From assembly GCF_043290135.1 (NCBI RefSeq), contig NC_134707.1, positions 67,137,906 through 67,201,905 on the forward strand: 64,000 nucleotides of DNA. The letters are read 5' to 3'. The translations under genes were made by a program, and so were the position numbers. Below are positions 62,178 through 64,000 of this stretch, in pieces. Position 1 is the first letter of the stretch. The number at the start of each line of letters is the position of its first letter. The notes below the pieces were generated by a model. The model made no database searches, was not told the DNA's origin, and was given only the letters and a program-made list of their open reading frames with translations. This DNA comes from Rhipicephalus microplus (lineage: Eukaryota > Arthropoda > Arachnida > Ixodida > Ixodidae).

Positions 62178-64000
62178 GCTGTGATAGCTCAGTGGTTAAA
62201 GCATCGAACGCGTTATTCGAAGGTCGTAGGTTCGATTCTTGCTCACAGCTTGTAATTTTTTCATCCACTTTTCTTTCTTCTTTCTTCTTATTTACATTCG
62301 ATTGGTTCTAATAACTTCCCCTGTACATTCCTTGGCATTACTGTCTGTTATATCTCAGTAATATTGTGTTAAACCACGGAAATACGAGCCCTTAGGTATA
62401 CACTTCTCTCCCTTAATTCATTGAACGAGGGTCTCGTACTGGCAGACTTGGTGTGTTTAGGTTGTATAAGAGGGACAATTATTCAGCTGCCCGCTCATTA
62501 TAAGTTCACGTGCTACTTGACGCCAAAACATGCGAATAAGAGTGTTTTCACACTCGTTGTTTGTCTTATAGATGGCGCTGACTGTCACTCCTACTTCTAA
62601 ATTCACATATAGACCCCCAAAAAGTGGATGGAGGGACGGCCGCTGTGATAGCTCAGTGGTTAGAGCTTCGAAGGCGTTATTCGAAGGTCGTAGGTTCGAT
62701 TCCTGCTCACAGCTGGTAATTTTTTCATCCACTTTTCTTTCTTCTTTCTTCTTATTTACATTCCATTGGTTCTAATAACTTCCCCTGTACATTCCTTGGC
62801 ATTACTGTCTGTTAAATCTCATTATTATTGTGTTAAAGCACGGAAATACGAGCCCTTAGGTATACACTTCTCTGCCTTATTTCATTGAATAAGGGTCTCG
62901 TACTGGCAGACTTGGTGTGTTTAGGTTGTATAAGAGGGACAATTAATCAGCTGCCCGCTCATAATAAATTCACGTGCTACGTGACGCCAAAACATGCGAA
63001 TAAGAGTGTTTTCACACTCGTTGTTTGGCCTATAGATGGCGCTGACTGTCACTCCTACTTCTAAATTCACATATAAACCCCCCAAAAAGTGGATGGAGGG
63101 ACGGCCGCTGTGATAGCTCAGTGGTTAGAGCATCGAACGCGTTATTCGAAGGTCGTAGGTTCGATTCCTGCTAACAGCTGGTAATTTTTTCATCCACTTT
63201 TCTTTCTTCTTTCTTCTTATTTACATTCGATTGGTTCTAATAACTTCCCCTGTACATTCCTTGGCATTACTGTCTGTTATATCTCAGTAATATTGTGTTA
63301 AACCACGGAAAGACGAGCCCTTAGGTATACACTTCCCTCCCTTATTTCATTGAACGAGGGTCTCGTACTGGCAGACTTGGTGTGTTTAGGTTGTATAAGA
63401 GGGACAATTATTCAGCTGCCCGCTCATTATAAGTTCACCTGCTACGTGACGCCAAAACATGCGAATAAAAGTGTTTTCACACTCGTTGTTTGGCTTATAG
63501 ATGGCGCTGACTGTCACTCCTACTTCTAAATTCACATATAGACCCCCAGAAAAGTGGATGGAGGGACGGCCGCTGTGATAGCTCAGTGGTTAGAGCATCG
63601 AACGCGTTATTCGAAGGTCGTAAGTTCGATTCCATCTCACAGCTGGTAATTTTTTCATCCACTTTTCTTTCTTCTTATATACATTCCATTGGTTCAAATA
63701 ACTTCCCCTGTACATTCCTTGGCATTACTGTCTGTTATATCTCAGTAATATTGTGTTAAACCACGGAAATACGAGCCCTTAGGTATACACTTCTCTCCCT
63801 TTTTTCATTGAACGAGGGTCTCGTACTGGCAGACTTGGTGTGTTTAGGTTGTATAAGAGGGACAATTAATCATCTGCCCGCTCATAATAAGTTCACGTGC
63901 TACGTGACGCCAAAACATGCGAATAAGAGTGTTCTCACACTCGTTGTTTGGCTTATAGATGGCGCTGACTGTCACTACTACTTCTAAATTCACATATAAA
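62178..64000 (+). repeat. Second, partial 4627-bp HOR (copies 135-138)
   Basis: tRNA-like starts: 62178, 62642, 63107, 63572. The block repeats the opening of the 57551 block, including the private variants GATTCTTGCTCACAGCTTG, GCTTCGAAGGCG and TAAGTTCGATTCCATC. It is cut by the window end in the spacer of copy 138, still in register (CACTACTACTTC). Confidence 0.88.

Larger units (their letters stand above)
1..64000 (+). repeat. tRNA-like satellite array, 138 x ~464 bp
   Basis: The entire window is a head-to-tail array of one monomer. Counting the tRNA-like element in each unit gives 138 copies, first at 25 and last at 63572, so the mean period is about 463.8 bp. Most spacings are 464-465 bp, with shorter classes at 455-462 and longer ones at 466-467. 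All copies have the same orientation. No stretch over 300 bp lacks the repeat, and nothing unrelated to it is inserted. Both ends are open, so the true array is longer. Copies differ by scattered substitutions and small indels, and these variants are shared in blocks, which gives higher-order repeats. The array probably derives from a tRNA-type SINE (inference from the tRNA-like head and recalled similarity to tick SINEs). Heterochromatic or centromeric location is possible but is not shown by the sequence. Confidence 0.98.

Noticed and set aside
1..64000. CRISPR-like array, because of regular spacing
   Set aside because: The period is ~464 bp and the spacers are themselves repeated. There are no short direct repeats with unique spacers and no cas genes.
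1..64000. 5S rRNA or other rDNA tandem array
   Set aside because: The conserved core has tRNA A/B boxes and a cloverleaf. I see no 5S-type internal control region or rRNA sequence.
1..64000. Autonomous transposon or LTR element embedded in the array
   Set aside because: No frame with transposase, reverse transcriptase or integrase features is present, and no break in the 464-bp register is large enough to hold one.
1..64000. Centromere-protein binding box as proof of a centromeric satellite
   Set aside because: I looked for a CENP-B-box-like TTCGNNNNANNCGGG in the monomer and found no match. Centromere identity cannot be claimed from this sequence.

Overview
The whole 64 kb window is one uninterrupted, head-to-tail tandem array. 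I count 138 copies of a ~464-bp monomer (455-467 bp, mean spacing about 463.8 bp), all on the + strand. There is no unique DNA, no credible protein gene, no inversion and no foreign insertion, and the array runs off both ends of the window.

Each monomer carries one tRNA-shaped 72-nt element. It has a 7-bp acceptor stem, D arm, 5-bp anticodon stem, 5-nt variable loop and T arm. It also has perfect-looking RNA polymerase III A and B boxes, usually a T6 terminator a few bases downstream, and in many units a TATAAA about 30 bp upstream. The anticodon loop (CGCGTTA) has G where U33 is nearly universal, so this is more likely a tRNA-like or tRNA-derived element than a decoding tRNA. An exact 11-bp inverted repeat (AAAAGTGGATG / CATCCACTTTT) brackets the element. 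The remaining ~370 bp is a polypyrimidine tract and AT-rich spacer with a CACGTG plus a second ACGTG, and a small perfect hairpin.

Organism: a eukaryote, because of the Pol III tRNA-like satellite, the lack of genes and the lack of an encoded CCA end. From memory, the tRNA-like head and the spacer just after it (T-run, CATCCACTTT, CTTCCCCTGTA..CCTTGGCATTACTGTCTGTT, GAGCCCTTAGG) resemble tRNA-derived SINEs of hard ticks (Ruka-like). I therefore favour an ixodid tick or related arachnid. That is recollection, not a search result.

Layout: shared variants show multi-unit higher-order repeats (HORs). 2332-9303 is repeated at 20904-27878. 6980-9303 recurs at 10698-13021 (offset 3718 bp). A 2780-bp 6-mer is tandem at 30193-35752. 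A marked degenerate unit then recurs to about 40.8 kb. Beyond ~49 kb a different variant set prevails: a 2319-bp 5-mer is tandem at 50137-54774, and a 4627-bp 10-mer starts at 57551 and restarts at 62178. Several monomers are chimeras of two variant classes, as expected from unequal crossover or gene conversion. The window is best read as a tRNA/SINE-derived satellite, potentially a dense field of Pol III transcription units, evolving by repeated local duplication.
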